Shown piece after piece: positions 1 through 7,533 of a stretch of 48,108 nt of DNA. Position numbers and translations under genes: made by a program. Source of the DNA: an uncultured Cyclobacteriaceae bacterium (GTDB lineage Bacteria; Bacteroidota; Bacteroidia; Cytophagales; Cyclobacteriaceae); the NCBI GenBank assembly GCA_937958005.1, contig CALGOB010000016.1:1-48108 (forward strand), in the 5' to 3' direction. Every line of letters starts with the position of its first letter. The first letter of the stretch is position 1. The notes under the pieces are model-generated. The model made no database searches. It was given only the letters and a program-made list of their open reading frames with translations, and was not told the origin of the DNA.

Positions 1-66
1 GAAGAAACATAGACAGAAGGTCATTCCGCTTTTTCAATACAAAATCAATACATTATGAGACTGGAG

Positions 67-85
67 TTATCCCCAGAGGGGATAA
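67..85. repeat. Short perfect stem-loop
   Basis: Two 8-base arms, TTATCCCC and GGGGATAA, flank a 3-base AGA loop. It lies about 150 bases beyond the 3' end of the DUF4199 gene. It may be a terminator without a U-run or a stray palindrome. The ATCCC/GGGAT arm resembles the palindrome at the end of the B repeats in this window. Apart from this hairpin I see nothing in bases 1-236. Confidence 0.4.
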
Positions 86-236
86 TATGCCTAATCCAAA
101 ATAAATCTTTACTATCATTAATTAACACGCTTTTGCCCTGCTGTTACTTTCTTTTTACTCATTTTAGTTTCTTTATTTTAGTAAATCGGATGTTGTAAAT
201 TACTTACCTAAGTGTTTCTAAGGCTCATTTTCTTAA

Positions 237-755
237 CTACTTGTCTTTATCCTTTATCCAGAAGAAAAGTGAAGTAATTATTGTAATCAATAGTCCAACT
301 GGAAATATTTCTATGGCAGTAATTGCCGCTTTGGTAATTGGGTTTTTATATAACTCACGATAATACTCCATAGATTCTTTTGCTTCGGCTATTTTCTCAC
401 TGCTGGCATTTTCTTCTTGCAAGGCCTTCATGGTAGAAGCTTCATACGTGTCAAGGAAACTACCATTCGTAAAGCCATCTATGAAACCCCAACTGACTAC
501 ATAAAATAGTGTGGCGATCAATGAGATACCAAGTCCTATTAAGAATGATTGTAGAAAACTGATTTTTTGGTTATCAAGCGTATCCCTATATTTTTTTACC
601 GCTACAAAAATGATAGAGAAAGAGATCACCATGCTTGAGTACCCAAACAATTCACCGTAGGTCATATTATCCAGCATGCCGGAGAATTGTATTTGCATAA
701 AGATTGCAATGATTATTCCACTGATGAGACCGTAGATTAAAATTATTCTTTTCAT
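237..755 (-). CDS. DUF4199 domain membrane protein
   Basis: A 172-residue integral membrane protein of unknown function that matches the DUF4199 family of Bacteroidota. Four hydrophobic segments are visible, at about residues 4-22, 38-53, 67-90 and 143-167. Between the third and fourth is a hydrophilic stretch rich in Glu, Ala and Lys (about 105-135), probably a coiled region outside or at the membrane. The start is ATG with a good hydrophobic first helix. The gene follows the GTG-started membrane LuxR-type regulator on the same strand, with about 206 bases between them, so the regulator may act on it or be co-transcribed with it. No catalytic motif is visible. The family call is fairly secure; the function is unknown. 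Confidence 0.75.
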   Translation of the reverse strand: MKRIILIYGLISGIIIAIFMQIQFSGMLDNMTYGELFGYSSMVISFSIIFVAVKKYRDTLDNQKISFLQSFLIGLGISLIATLFYVVSWGFIDGFTNGSFLDTYEASTMKALQEENASSEKIAEAKESMEYYRELYKNPITKAAITAIEIFPVGLLITIITSLFFWIKDKDK

Positions 756-908
756 AAGTATTTGGTTTAGACTTTATAACTCAAAAGCACTACTCTATTT
801 TTATTGATCAATAAATAAGTATCAACTGATAGATTCTAGCTTGTCAGTTAAATTTTTCAATAGTTCGTTTCCGATGCCCCAAATGAATGAAAAATAGTTA
901 AAAAATTA

Positions 909-953
909 CTCATACTAAAGTACCAATTCATAATTTTCATCCTTTAGTATGAG
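909..953. promoter_or_regulatory. 12-bp perfect inverted repeat between regulator and DUF4199 gene
   Basis: Arms CTCATACTAAAG (909-920) and CTTTAGTATGAG (942-953) are perfectly complementary, with a 21-base loop. The repeat starts just past the stop of the LuxR-type gene. On the minus strand it is followed by AGTAATTTTT, so it could be a weak terminator or attenuator. It also contains ACTAAAGT (914-921), which fits the ACTnnAGT core known for some NarL/LuxR-type regulators. An operator for the adjacent regulator is therefore an alternative. Confidence 0.45.
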
Positions 954-961
954 CGTTAAAA

Positions 962-1399
962 TCAAATGATGCCCAATTCTTTGGATTTTTGGATGGCTTG
1001 AGTACGCCTTTTGACCTGCAGCTTTGAAAATAAATTGGAAGAGTGAGTTTTTACAGTATGTATAGAGATGAAGAGTTTATCTGCAATTTCTTGGTTAGAC
1101 AAACCTTCAGACATACTAAGCAATACTTCTTTTTCTCTTTCACTCAATAAGACTTTGTCAGAGTGATTCACGTGAGTCTGATCAAATGCTTCATTAGTGT
1201 GAGTGATTCCTTCTTTTTGTTCCTTTCTTTTTAAAAGTTGTATGCCTGTCCATATACCAATGCCTGTGAAAATAATGGCGACCACCCCTAAATAGAGATC
1301 AATATCAAATTTTTTTATTGTATATCGATATTCTATGATTTTGAGTATGGCAATGAGGATTGCCATGGTGATACCGTATAAGAAAATTGTCTTTTTCAC
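962..1399 (-). CDS. Membrane-anchored LuxR-type (GerE) helix-turn-helix regulator
   Basis: A 145-residue protein with two predicted membrane helices (about residues 4-22 and 36-56), a charged linker, and a C-terminal GerE-type DNA-binding domain (about 82-145). The domain carries the classic LSEREKEVL start, GLSNQEIADKL, and the recognition helix around SIHTVKTHSSNLFSKL. There is no receiver domain, so the DNA-binding domain is tethered to the membrane rather than controlled by phosphorylation. The start codon is GTG (1397-1399), placed directly before the first hydrophobic segment. The DUF4199 gene lies downstream on the same strand, a pairing I believe is common in Bacteroidota. Its targets cannot be read from sequence; the 909-953 palindrome is a candidate site. 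Confidence 0.8.
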   Translation of the reverse strand: MKKTIFLYGITMAILIAILKIIEYRYTIKKFDIDLYLGVVAIIFTGIGIWTGIQLLKRKEQKEGITHTNEAFDQTHVNHSDKVLLSEREKEVLLSMSEGLSNQEIADKLFISIHTVKTHSSNLFSKLQVKRRTQAIQKSKELGII

Positions 1400-1595
1400 T
1401 ATAGTTCTATATCTATCTATGGTGCCAATACAGTTTGTGATTTTATAGTGAATAGAGCATAGGCCTGACCAGTGATTACTACTTTGTTAATTAATGTCAA
1501 GTGCAGTAATGAGTTTATTGGCAGTAACCTAAGCGATATAAGTGCACCTATAAAATTATCATAGCACAAAGTAACAAGAAACTGGATAATAATTT

Positions 1596-1690
1596 AATCC
1601 CTAAGGGATATTAATTCCCCGACTCTTGAGTCGATCATTAAATTATTGCCCATAGATACCCCGTACCCTTGGGTCGGGGTTGGTTCATTT
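1596..1690 (+). repeat. B-family palindromic repeat, copy 1
   Basis: A 95-base unit that recurs as an exact reverse complement at 11756-11850. It is a row of small palindromes: ATCCCTAAGGGAT near the left end, CGACTCTTGAGTCG in the middle, and an imperfect CCCCGTACCC / GGGTCGGGG hairpin near the right end. The right end is GGTTGGTTCATTT. There is no coding potential. It resembles REP/BIME-type or MITE-type intergenic repeats, but no REP-associated transposase is in the window, so mobility is inferred only. Confidence 0.8.
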
Positions 1691-1805
1691 CTAGTTAGAA
1701 TGATAATTAAATCACGAGGTTTAGTATCAAAATCGCTTAGGATTCTATTCTTGCTTTAACTGAACATTTGATATAGAGCACTTACATCCCTGTTATTTAG
1801 TTTTT

Positions 1806-1885
1806 AATCCCTAAAGGATGTTAATTCCCCAATCGGGCACGGCCTATGCCATCGCGGCTCTGCCGGGGTTTTTGACAGGCCAACC
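1806..1885 (+). repeat. Degenerate B-family repeat with A-like interior
   Basis: The first 25 bases (1806-1830) match the left end of the B repeat with two changes in the palindrome (AATCCCTAAAGGATG). The sequence then departs and carries GGGCACGGCCTATGCCATCGC, reduced here to its key parts GGCACGG and ATCGCGG, which resembles the GC-rich core of the A element (GGCACGG...GTCGCGG). Further on, GCCAACCCTCC (1880-1890) is the reverse complement of the GGAGGGTTGGC found in A. It looks like a rearranged or hybrid relic. Confidence 0.5.
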
Positions 1886-2269
1886 CTCCTATATGAAGAA
1901 CTTAAAGTAGAAATTTTGGATAGTAAAACGCATTAAATTATTTACTTGGATACCAGTAAAAAAGAACTGAATTTCATCTTTCTATTTTTGGAGTCTTTGA
2001 AACTCGATTTGAAGTTTTGAACAAGAGAGTTTTTCTGAGACAAGACATCGAAAATGGAATTTAGTAGGTCTAAATGAATATTTTGAAATGAGTATCAGGG
2101 AAAAATAAGTTTAAAAAGCAACTGGGAGGTATTGGAATTCCCCATAGATTAATTGATCCCTACCTCAATAGATGAAATTAGGCCACTGTTTTAAAATGGT
2201 CATTTACGCTAAATTTCACCAGAGCGTTAAAGTAAATTAAATTAAAAGAAGAAATTCTATACATTTGAA

Positions 2270-2277
2270 TATTTTTG
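2270..2277 (+). promoter_or_regulatory. Bacteroidota -7 box for the O-methyltransferase gene
   Basis: TATTTTTG fits the TAnnTTTG -7 consensus of the Bacteroidota primary sigma factor. It sits only 5 bases before the ATG, so the transcript would be nearly leaderless. No clear TTG -33 element is seen about 20 bases upstream. Confidence 0.5.
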
Positions 2278-2281
2278 CACG

Positions 2282-2926
2282 ATGGAATTTCTTGACAGAG
2301 ATCTGCAGCGTTACATAGAGTCACAGAGTATGGAGGAAAACGATTTATTAAAAAAAATAGATCGTGAGACCAATTTAAGTGTCTTAAAACCTAGAATGCT
2401 TTCCGGGCATTTACAGGGAAGGATTTTATCAATGTTGTCACATATGATGAAGCCAAAATATGTCCTTGAAATTGGTACTTTTACTGGTTACTCGGCGTTG
2501 TGTCTAGCAGAAGGGATAGTTCCAGGTGGAAAGCTAGTGACTATAGATATTAATGAGGAGCTAGAGGATAGGGTGAAAAGGTATTTTAATGAATCACCCT
2601 ATAAGGATTTATTGGAGTTGAAAATAGGGAGTGCGGATGAAATTATCCCATCCTTATCCTATCAATGGGATTTGATTTTTATAGATGCGGATAAAATAAA
2701 TTACCAACACTATTATGATCTTTTGATAGATCAAATTACACCAGGGACATTTATTATATTGGATAATGTACTCTGGAGTGGCAAAGTGCTGGAAAAAAAC
2801 AGAAAGAAACTTGATAAAGTAACCGCTGCATTGTTAGATTTTAACCAGGCTGTTCAAGATGATCCTAAAGTAGAGAATGTGCTGTTTCCGTTAAGGGATG
2901 GTTTAATGGTATTGAGAAAATTATAG
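2282..2926 (+). CDS. Class I SAM-dependent O-methyltransferase (CCoAMT-like)
   Basis: A 214-residue cytoplasmic methyltransferase of the O-methyltransferase family 3 / caffeoyl-CoA methyltransferase type, as long as the family normally is. The SAM-binding motif I is VLEIGTFTGYSALCLA (about residues 60-75), followed by the acidic strand LVTIDINEE. Metal and substrate residues typical of the family appear in DLIFIDADK and ILDNVLWSGKV. It probably transfers methyl from SAM to a small catechol-like hydroxyl in a metal-dependent way; the substrate cannot be told from sequence. Its TAG stop is followed at once by the ATG of the lytic transglycosylase gene, so the two are almost certainly co-transcribed. 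The family call is firm. Confidence 0.88.
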   Translation: MEFLDRDLQRYIESQSMEENDLLKKIDRETNLSVLKPRMLSGHLQGRILSMLSHMMKPKYVLEIGTFTGYSALCLAEGIVPGGKLVTIDINEELEDRVKRYFNESPYKDLLELKIGSADEIIPSLSYQWDLIFIDADKINYQHYYDLLIDQITPGTFIILDNVLWSGKVLEKNRKKLDKVTAALLDFNQAVQDDPKVENVLFPLRDGLMVLRKL

Positions 2927-5056
2927 ATGAGAAGTATTATAATATTTACATTTCTTTGGTTTGGTAGCTTGTTTGGATATGCTGACATTCCAAAAGTACC
3001 CTCACAAATGGAGTTTGCAGGTGTTAAACTTAAAATAACTGAAGGTGCCAGAGCAGAAATCCAAAAACAGGTAAATTCTTTAAGGGCAAGTGATAAATAC
3101 TTCAAGATTAAGCTTGATCGAGTCAATTTATATTTTCCTATTATTGAAAGAGTATTTAAAGCAGAGAATCTCCCCGATGATTTCAAGTATTTATCAATAC
3201 AAGAAAGTGCTTTGATTGGTGATGCAGTTTCTTCGGCAAATGCCGTGGGATTTTGGCAGTTCAAAGATTTCACTGGCAGGGAGGTAGGTTTGAGGATTGA
3301 CAAACAAGTTGATGAGCGGATGAATATTGTTTCTGCTACTCGTGGTGCAGCTAAATATATGAAAACCAATAATTTTTATTATAAAAATTGGGTATATGCA
3401 TTAATGGCTTACAACACAGGAAGGGGAGGAGCGCGAAAATATGTGAAAGAGGAGAATTATGGGGCCTCTAAAATGACTATTAACAAAAAGACACACTGGT
3501 ATATCAAAACATTTTTGGCTCATAAAATTGCTTTTCAAAATGAAATAGGAGGAAAACACACTGAAGGTCTTTTTTTACAAGAATACACTAAAGGGAGCGG
3601 CGAAACGATCAGTAAAATGGCATCCAAATTTGAGTTAGATAAAGATTTGTTGGTTTATTATAACAAATGGCTGAAAAAAGGTGCTGTACCTACTGATAAG
3701 ACTTATGCAGTAATCTTACCAGTGAGAGGAAAAATCTCAGATAAGAAGTTAAAAGGGAAGAAAAATACTAATTCCAATGAGCCAACTGTTCCTGTAGTTA
3801 TTAAAAAATCAAGTAGCAAATATGCAAAGTACCTTAAAAAGGGATTGGAAAATGCTGATGTAGTCTATGTAAGTGTTAATGGGATTGATGGGATTTTGGC
3901 AGAATCTGGTGATAACATTACTTCATTAGCAAAAAAAGGAGGCGTATTGCCAAGCAAGTTCAAGAAATTCAATGACCTGACGGAAAAGAATAAAGTCAAG
4001 TCAGGAAAAATCTATTATTTAAAAGCGAAGAAATCGAAATCAAAGATTGCTTTTCACGTTTTGATGCCGAATGAAAATCTTTGGGATGTTTCTCAGAAAT
4101 ATGGTTTGAAACTTAAAAAACTTAAGAAATACAATAAATTGAAAAATACGCCCCCAGCTGGGACGGTATTATGGTTGAGTAAGAAAAAACCCAAGCAGGT
4201 CAATAATTTTGTGGTTGATATAGATCCAAAATACAGCAATAAAACTGTTGAGAAGGAAATAGTAAGCCCTAAAGAGAAGAAAGCCGCGAAGGTTATCACT
4301 AAGCCTAAGGAAAAGGAAGAAAAACCTAAAAAAGTAATTTCAAAACCACCGGTGGTTAGTAAGAAGATTGAGGAAAAACAAGAGGAGATCACTGAAAAGA
4401 AAGAACCTAATAATACCGCTAAGAAAGAAATACTAATAGTAGAAGAAGTCAAAAGTGAATCAGTAGAGGATAAAATAGAAAAAGGTGATTTTGATATTCA
4501 TATAGTTGAAGCAGGACAAACACTTTTTGGTTTAGCAAAGCAATACGGAGTTTCTATAAATGATATTCTGGAATGGAATAGTCTGGATCCTTACAATACA
4601 GTTTTGGACATTGGTCAAAAACTGCAATTGAAAACCCCTTTTGAAAGTCCTGAAGCAGCAGTAGAAATTCCCAGTGAAAAAGTGCTCTATCATTTAGTGC
4701 AGCCAAGTGAAACAGCTTATGGGATTTCTAAAAAATACGATATTGAAGTAGCTCAACTAATTGATTGGAATCAATTGGATGAAAATGCCTCCATCAGTAT
4801 CGGTCAAAAACTAAAAGTATCAGGAACTTTCATTGAACAAAAAATAATAAAAAAGGAGAAAGTACCAGAGGATAAGGAAAAAGCAGACGCTACTAAAATA
4901 GAAGAGGAAGTTGCAAATTATCATGAAGTAAAACCGGGAGAAACTTTTTATAGTCTTTCTAAAAAATATAACATTTCTGTTAAGGATCTGATAAGAATAA
5001 ATAACAAATCAGATGCTTCTATTCAAATAGGAGAGAAGCTTAAAATAAAAGAATAG
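2927..5056 (+). CDS. Membrane-bound lytic transglycosylase with LysM repeats (MltD-like)
   Basis: A 709-residue exported peptidoglycan lytic transglycosylase. The signal peptide is about residues 1-19. The GH23 (SLT) domain spans about 60-200; the catalytic Glu is probably E93 in IQESAL, followed by the AVGFWQF and YALMAYNTGRGGA motifs. A LysM-like segment lies near residue 375 and three clear LysM domains near 510-555, 585-630 and 663-708, each with the xVxxGETxxxLSxKY pattern. A Lys/Glu/Pro-rich linker of about 90 residues (420-510) separates catalytic and binding parts. It should cleave glycan strands to 1,6-anhydro-MurNAc ends during wall turnover. It sits directly after the O-methyltransferase stop codon with no gap. 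The long antisense open frame inside it is a product of the Lys-rich codons. Confidence 0.9.
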   Translation: MRSIIIFTFLWFGSLFGYADIPKVPSQMEFAGVKLKITEGARAEIQKQVNSLRASDKYFKIKLDRVNLYFPIIERVFKAENLPDDFKYLSIQESALIGDAVSSANAVGFWQFKDFTGREVGLRIDKQVDERMNIVSATRGAAKYMKTNNFYYKNWVYALMAYNTGRGGARKYVKEENYGASKMTINKKTHWYIKTFLAHKIAFQNEIGGKHTEGLFLQEYTKGSGETISKMASKFELDKDLLVYYNKWLKKGAVPTDKTYAVILPVRGKISDKKLKGKKNTNSNEPTVPVVIKKSSSKYAKYLKKGLENADVVYVSVNGIDGILAESGDNITSLAKKGGVLPSKFKKFNDLTEKNKVKSGKIYYLKAKKSKSKIAFHVLMPNENLWDVSQKYGLKLKKLKKYNKLKNTPPAGTVLWLSKKKPKQVNNFVVDIDPKYSNKTVEKEIVSPKEKKAAKVITKPKEKEEKPKKVISKPPVVSKKIEEKQEEITEKKEPNNTAKKEILIVEEVKSESVEDKIEKGDFDIHIVEAGQTLFGLAKQYGVSINDILEWNSLDPYNTVLDIGQKLQLKTPFESPEAAVEIPSEKVLYHLVQPSETAYGISKKYDIEVAQLIDWNQLDENASISIGQKLKVSGTFIEQKIIKKEKVPEDKEKADATKIEEEVANYHEVKPGETFYSLSKKYNISVKDLIRINNKSDASIQIGEKLKIKE

Positions 5057-5434
5057 CAGATTCAAAAAAAACTGAAATTACTTTAGAGAGAATATGACCA
5101 AAGGTTTTGTAGAGGTCTATGTTTCTGCTTTTGTTGCCTTGTATAAACTAGTAACCTTAGCTCGCTTTTAAAAAGTACACATAGAAGGTCTACGTCTAAA
5201 TCTAAAGATTCCGAAACAGTTTTGAAGATTTTCTGCTACAGTGGAACTGGGGCAGCCCTTGCTGTTTGAGATTGCCCTCAGATAGATTGACGGTGCGCTA
5301 GACAAAAGCTTGTAAATGAATTAAATGTGCGAGTTAAGAACTTAAAAAAGGGAAGAAATTATTAATCGAGCTTGGGTTACTAAATAATAATTATATAATT
5401 GTTAATTAGGCATGATCACGGTTTATTTGTTATA
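5057..5434. other. Intergenic stretch without recognisable gene
   Basis: I see no convincing gene here. A moderately GC-rich patch at about 5195-5330 stands out from its AT-rich surroundings but is broken by stops in all frames I followed. Imperfect inverted arms GTAGAGGTCTATGT (5109-5122) and ACATAGAAGGTCTAC (5179-5193) could be part of a decayed repeat or RNA structure. Confidence 0.4.
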
Positions 5435-5443
5435 GCTTTTTAT
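5435..5443 (+). repeat. 9-bp target-site duplication, left copy
   Basis: GCTTTTTAT lies directly before the left end of A copy 1 and is repeated exactly after its right end at 5791-5799. A perfect 9-bp direct repeat at both borders of an element with inverted-repeat ends is the usual footprint of transposition. Confidence 0.75.
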
Positions 5444-5790
5444 TACTAGTATCCGAGAAAAAGGTTTTATTTTTATACATTTTGGAGGGTTGGCACGGTA
5501 CGCCGTCGCGGTGATCATTTAGCGGGGTGTGCGAGACGGTCGGCCGCTGCCGGATTTAGGATGGGAGCTTTAAATTATTCGCCAGGCGACCCTGTTGATT
5601 TTTTTGGCGGCCGTCGCGCGGTCCTTTTTTCATCAACAAGGCCGCTTGGCGGGAAAAAACGGACGAAAGTTAGAGTTGTCAGCCCTTCGATTGATTTATA
5701 GGGGGTGTTTTTGAACTTCAGAAATAATCTTTGATTAAACGATATCAAGAGCAGTTTTTCTTCAATTTCAGTTTTACTTGGATGCCAGTA
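5444..5790 (+). mobile_element. Non-autonomous transposon-like element, family A copy 1 (MITE candidate)
   Basis: A 347-base non-coding element. Its ends are imperfect inverted repeats: TACTAGTATCCGAG on the left and, reading inward from the right, TACTGGCATCCAAG (11 of 14 match). It is flanked by the perfect 9-bp duplication GCTTTTTAT. The interior is strikingly GC-rich for this genome. It contains the conserved arm 5580-5599, which pairs with 5632-5651 (three mismatches, wobble-compatible), and a CCTTTTTTC / GAAAAAACGG stem around a 21-base loop. A second full copy is at 11384-11724 and a decayed one after recN. No open frame over 60 codons is inside, so it would need a transposase in trans. 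The element call is strong; the transposase family is unknown. Confidence 0.8.
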
Positions 5791-5799
5791 GCTTTTTAT
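5791..5799 (+). repeat. 9-bp target-site duplication, right copy
   Basis: GCTTTTTAT, identical to 5435-5443, directly after the right terminal repeat of A copy 1. Confidence 0.75.
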
Positions 5800-6028
5800 C
5801 TACAAATACCGCCTTGATCTGTGTCCTCAGAGATCACCTAAACTAGAGAAGTTGCTCAGATATGTTAGGTATACAAAATCAACCTTGATAATCTCCTATA
5901 GTTAGTTTTAACTTTACCAAATATCTTAAACGAAGAACAGAAGAACCTTAATCTGTAAAAAAGAAGAATTCCGATAGGTTATCGGGAGGACCTGCTATTT
6001 CAACGAATAATGTTGAGTAAAAATAAGT

Positions 6029-6727
6029 GTGGACGGGGGAGCTACCTATATTATCAATGATTATGGGGCACATGGGTACAGAACTAATACAGCTACGGTT
6101 ACTTTGAGCGGGCCAACTGATTTGGTATTGGATTATTATGAAGCCGGTGGAGGAAATAGAGTATCCTTTGGTATTACTTCTGTGACCTTACCTGTTGAAT
6201 TAATCAGTTTTAATGCTGAAAACCAAAATGATCAAGCATTGCTCGTTTGGGAAACAGCCTCTGAATTAGATAACGATCGATTTGAAATAGAGCGAAGTAC
6301 AAATGGTTTAGATTTTGAAACTTTGGGTGACGTAAAAGGAAATGGGACCACTTCTGATAGAAATATTTATAAATGGTTAGATGAAAACTCTTTATCAGGG
6401 ATTGTTTACTACCGCTTAAAACAAATAGATTTTGATGGGGATTTTGAATATTCACCTATCGTATTTATCCAATTGAGCCCGGTCGTAGTGGATATTTTTC
6501 CTAATCCAAGTAGTGGGATTTTTAATATTACAATGGCTAACCAAGAAACTGATCAAACAAGTTATCAATTATATGATATGGGTGGAAGGCTAGTGAAAAC
6601 TGGTAAAGTGCCATTCCTAAGTAACAATAAGTGTACTTTAGATTTTACAGGAGAAAAGACCGGTACATACCTGTTGAGTATTTATCAAAATGCAAATGTT
6701 TTAAAAAGAAGGTTAATGATAGACTAA
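6029..6727 (+). pseudogene. 5'-truncated secreted protein with type IX sorting domain
   Basis: The readable frame (232 residues if the GTG at 6029 is taken) begins in the middle of a domain. There is no signal peptide, and an in-frame stop lies five codons upstream. The first 50 residues (NDYGAHGYRT, DLVLDYYEAGGGNRVSF) look like the end of a PA14-type beta domain. Then comes the LPVELISFNA segment and a fibronectin-like region typical of Bacteroidota secreted proteins. The C-terminal 75 residues (IFPNPSSGIFNI to GTYLLSIYQ...RLMID) are a type A sorting domain that directs export by the type IX system. The fragment lies about 230 bases from A copy 1, suggesting the missing front was lost in rearrangement. 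A bidirectional terminator follows. I judge it a remnant, not an active gene. Confidence 0.7.
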
Positions 6728-6767
6728 AATATCAGAAGAAATTTATTTAGCTAGTTAATATGAAAGC

Positions 6768-6804
6768 AAAAAAACACTATCTCTATATGAGATAGTGTTT
6801 TTTT
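6768..6804. terminator. Bidirectional rho-independent terminator
   Basis: Arms AAAAAAACACTATCTC and GAGATAGTGTTTTTTT form a perfect stem around a 5-base loop, with a U-run on either strand. It sits between the truncated secreted-protein gene on the plus strand and the thioredoxin-like gene on the minus strand, so it serves both converging transcripts. Confidence 0.9.
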
Positions 6805-6824
6805 GAAAGAATATGATTTGTTAA

Positions 6825-7448
6825 TTACTTATTGATCTGTTTAAATAATTCTTCAATTTCTTTCTGCATGGCTACACCTTTGTTTTTAGCATACCATTTC
6901 TGAATAGTTACATTGAATTCTTTATATGGAACTTTGTTCGGGTCATTTTTCCAATCATCGTAAATGACTTGTAATTCGGCTGGCCTAGGCCCCCAAGTAC
7001 CTAATTCTTTCATAGAGTCTTTAGGGAAAATAACTAATTTTGGAATAGACCTACCTCCATTAGTTAGATATCTGTCCATGATATCAGCGTTTTCATCTCT
7101 GAAGAATAGTTTTAATTCTATTAGATCATTTAAAGCCGCTAACTTATTAATAACTGGGACATTATATGCGGCGTCACCACACCATGATTCTGTAAGTAAT
7201 ATCCAAGTTTGAGGCTCCTTAATCTTTTTAATTTCTTCAGCTAAAGATTCAGTAATCTGAGTAGTTTTATCAACGCGCTTCATTCGCTGGTTATTCATCT
7301 CAGTATAATGTGCTAAATCTTCATGTTGTTTTGGCCCTGAAGTCATCTTTTTTTCTACCAGTTCAACAACTAACTCACGATAGGCATCATATGTATAGGC
7401 ACTATCTAGCCTTTTTCTATCTATATTTAATTCTTTTGTAGTATCCAT
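6825..7448 (-). CDS. Thioredoxin-family protein with single active-site cysteine
   Basis: A 207-residue cytoplasmic protein with a thioredoxin fold that resembles the Thioredoxin_9 type common in Bacteroidota. The N-terminal 90 residues are helical. The fold then starts with WILLTESWCGDAAYNVP (about residues 101-117). The usual CxxC is reduced to WCGDA, with one cysteine only, so ordinary dithiol reduction is unlikely. A cis-Pro region (GRSIPKLVIF) is present. It has no signal peptide. It lies 85 bases downstream of purB on the same strand and may share its transcript. The substrate is unknown; a bacillithiol- or glutathione-independent peroxide or redox role is only a guess. Confidence 0.75.
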   Translation of the reverse strand: MDTTKELNIDRKRLDSAYTYDAYRELVVELVEKKMTSGPKQHEDLAHYTEMNNQRMKRVDKTTQITESLAEEIKKIKEPQTWILLTESWCGDAAYNVPVINKLAALNDLIELKLFFRDENADIMDRYLTNGGRSIPKLVIFPKDSMKELGTWGPRPAELQVIYDDWKNDPNKVPYKEFNVTIQKWYAKNKGVAMQKEIEELFKQINK

Positions 7449-7533
7449 TTTATATGCTTTGATTATATATACTGAGTTTGGATTCTAGAGTTTATGCAAA
7501 ACAATTGAAAGTCATTTTCTTGACAGTATATGA

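Larger units (their letters stand above)
1400..2281. other. Gene-free repeat stretch upstream of the O-methyltransferase
   Basis: This 882-base gap holds B copy 1, the degenerate B/A hybrid, and an A-type right end (TTTACTTGGATACCAGTA, 1941-1958, one mismatch in the last 11 bases compared with the A elements). I see no convincing open frame or RNA gene. The rest, roughly 1960-2240, is AT-rich and probably decayed intergenic DNA; the promoter of the next gene lies at its right end. Confidence 0.6.

Noticed and set aside
1596-1690. B repeats as a CRISPR array
   Set aside because: Copies are single, far apart, in both orientations, and without spacers or cas genes.
1400-2281. tRNA or other RNA gene in the large gaps
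   Set aside because: I scanned the gaps for T-loop-like GTTCRANNC with matching acceptor ends and found none.
4093-4452. Long antisense open frame inside the lytic transglycosylase gene
   Set aside because: It mirrors the Lys/Glu-rich linker codons; the sequence is Ser/Phe/Leu low-complexity and has no family features.
5444-5790. A element as an IS110-type bridge-RNA locus
   Set aside because: It has inverted-repeat ends and a 9-bp target duplication, unlike IS110, and no recombinase gene; only the variable loop recalls such RNAs.
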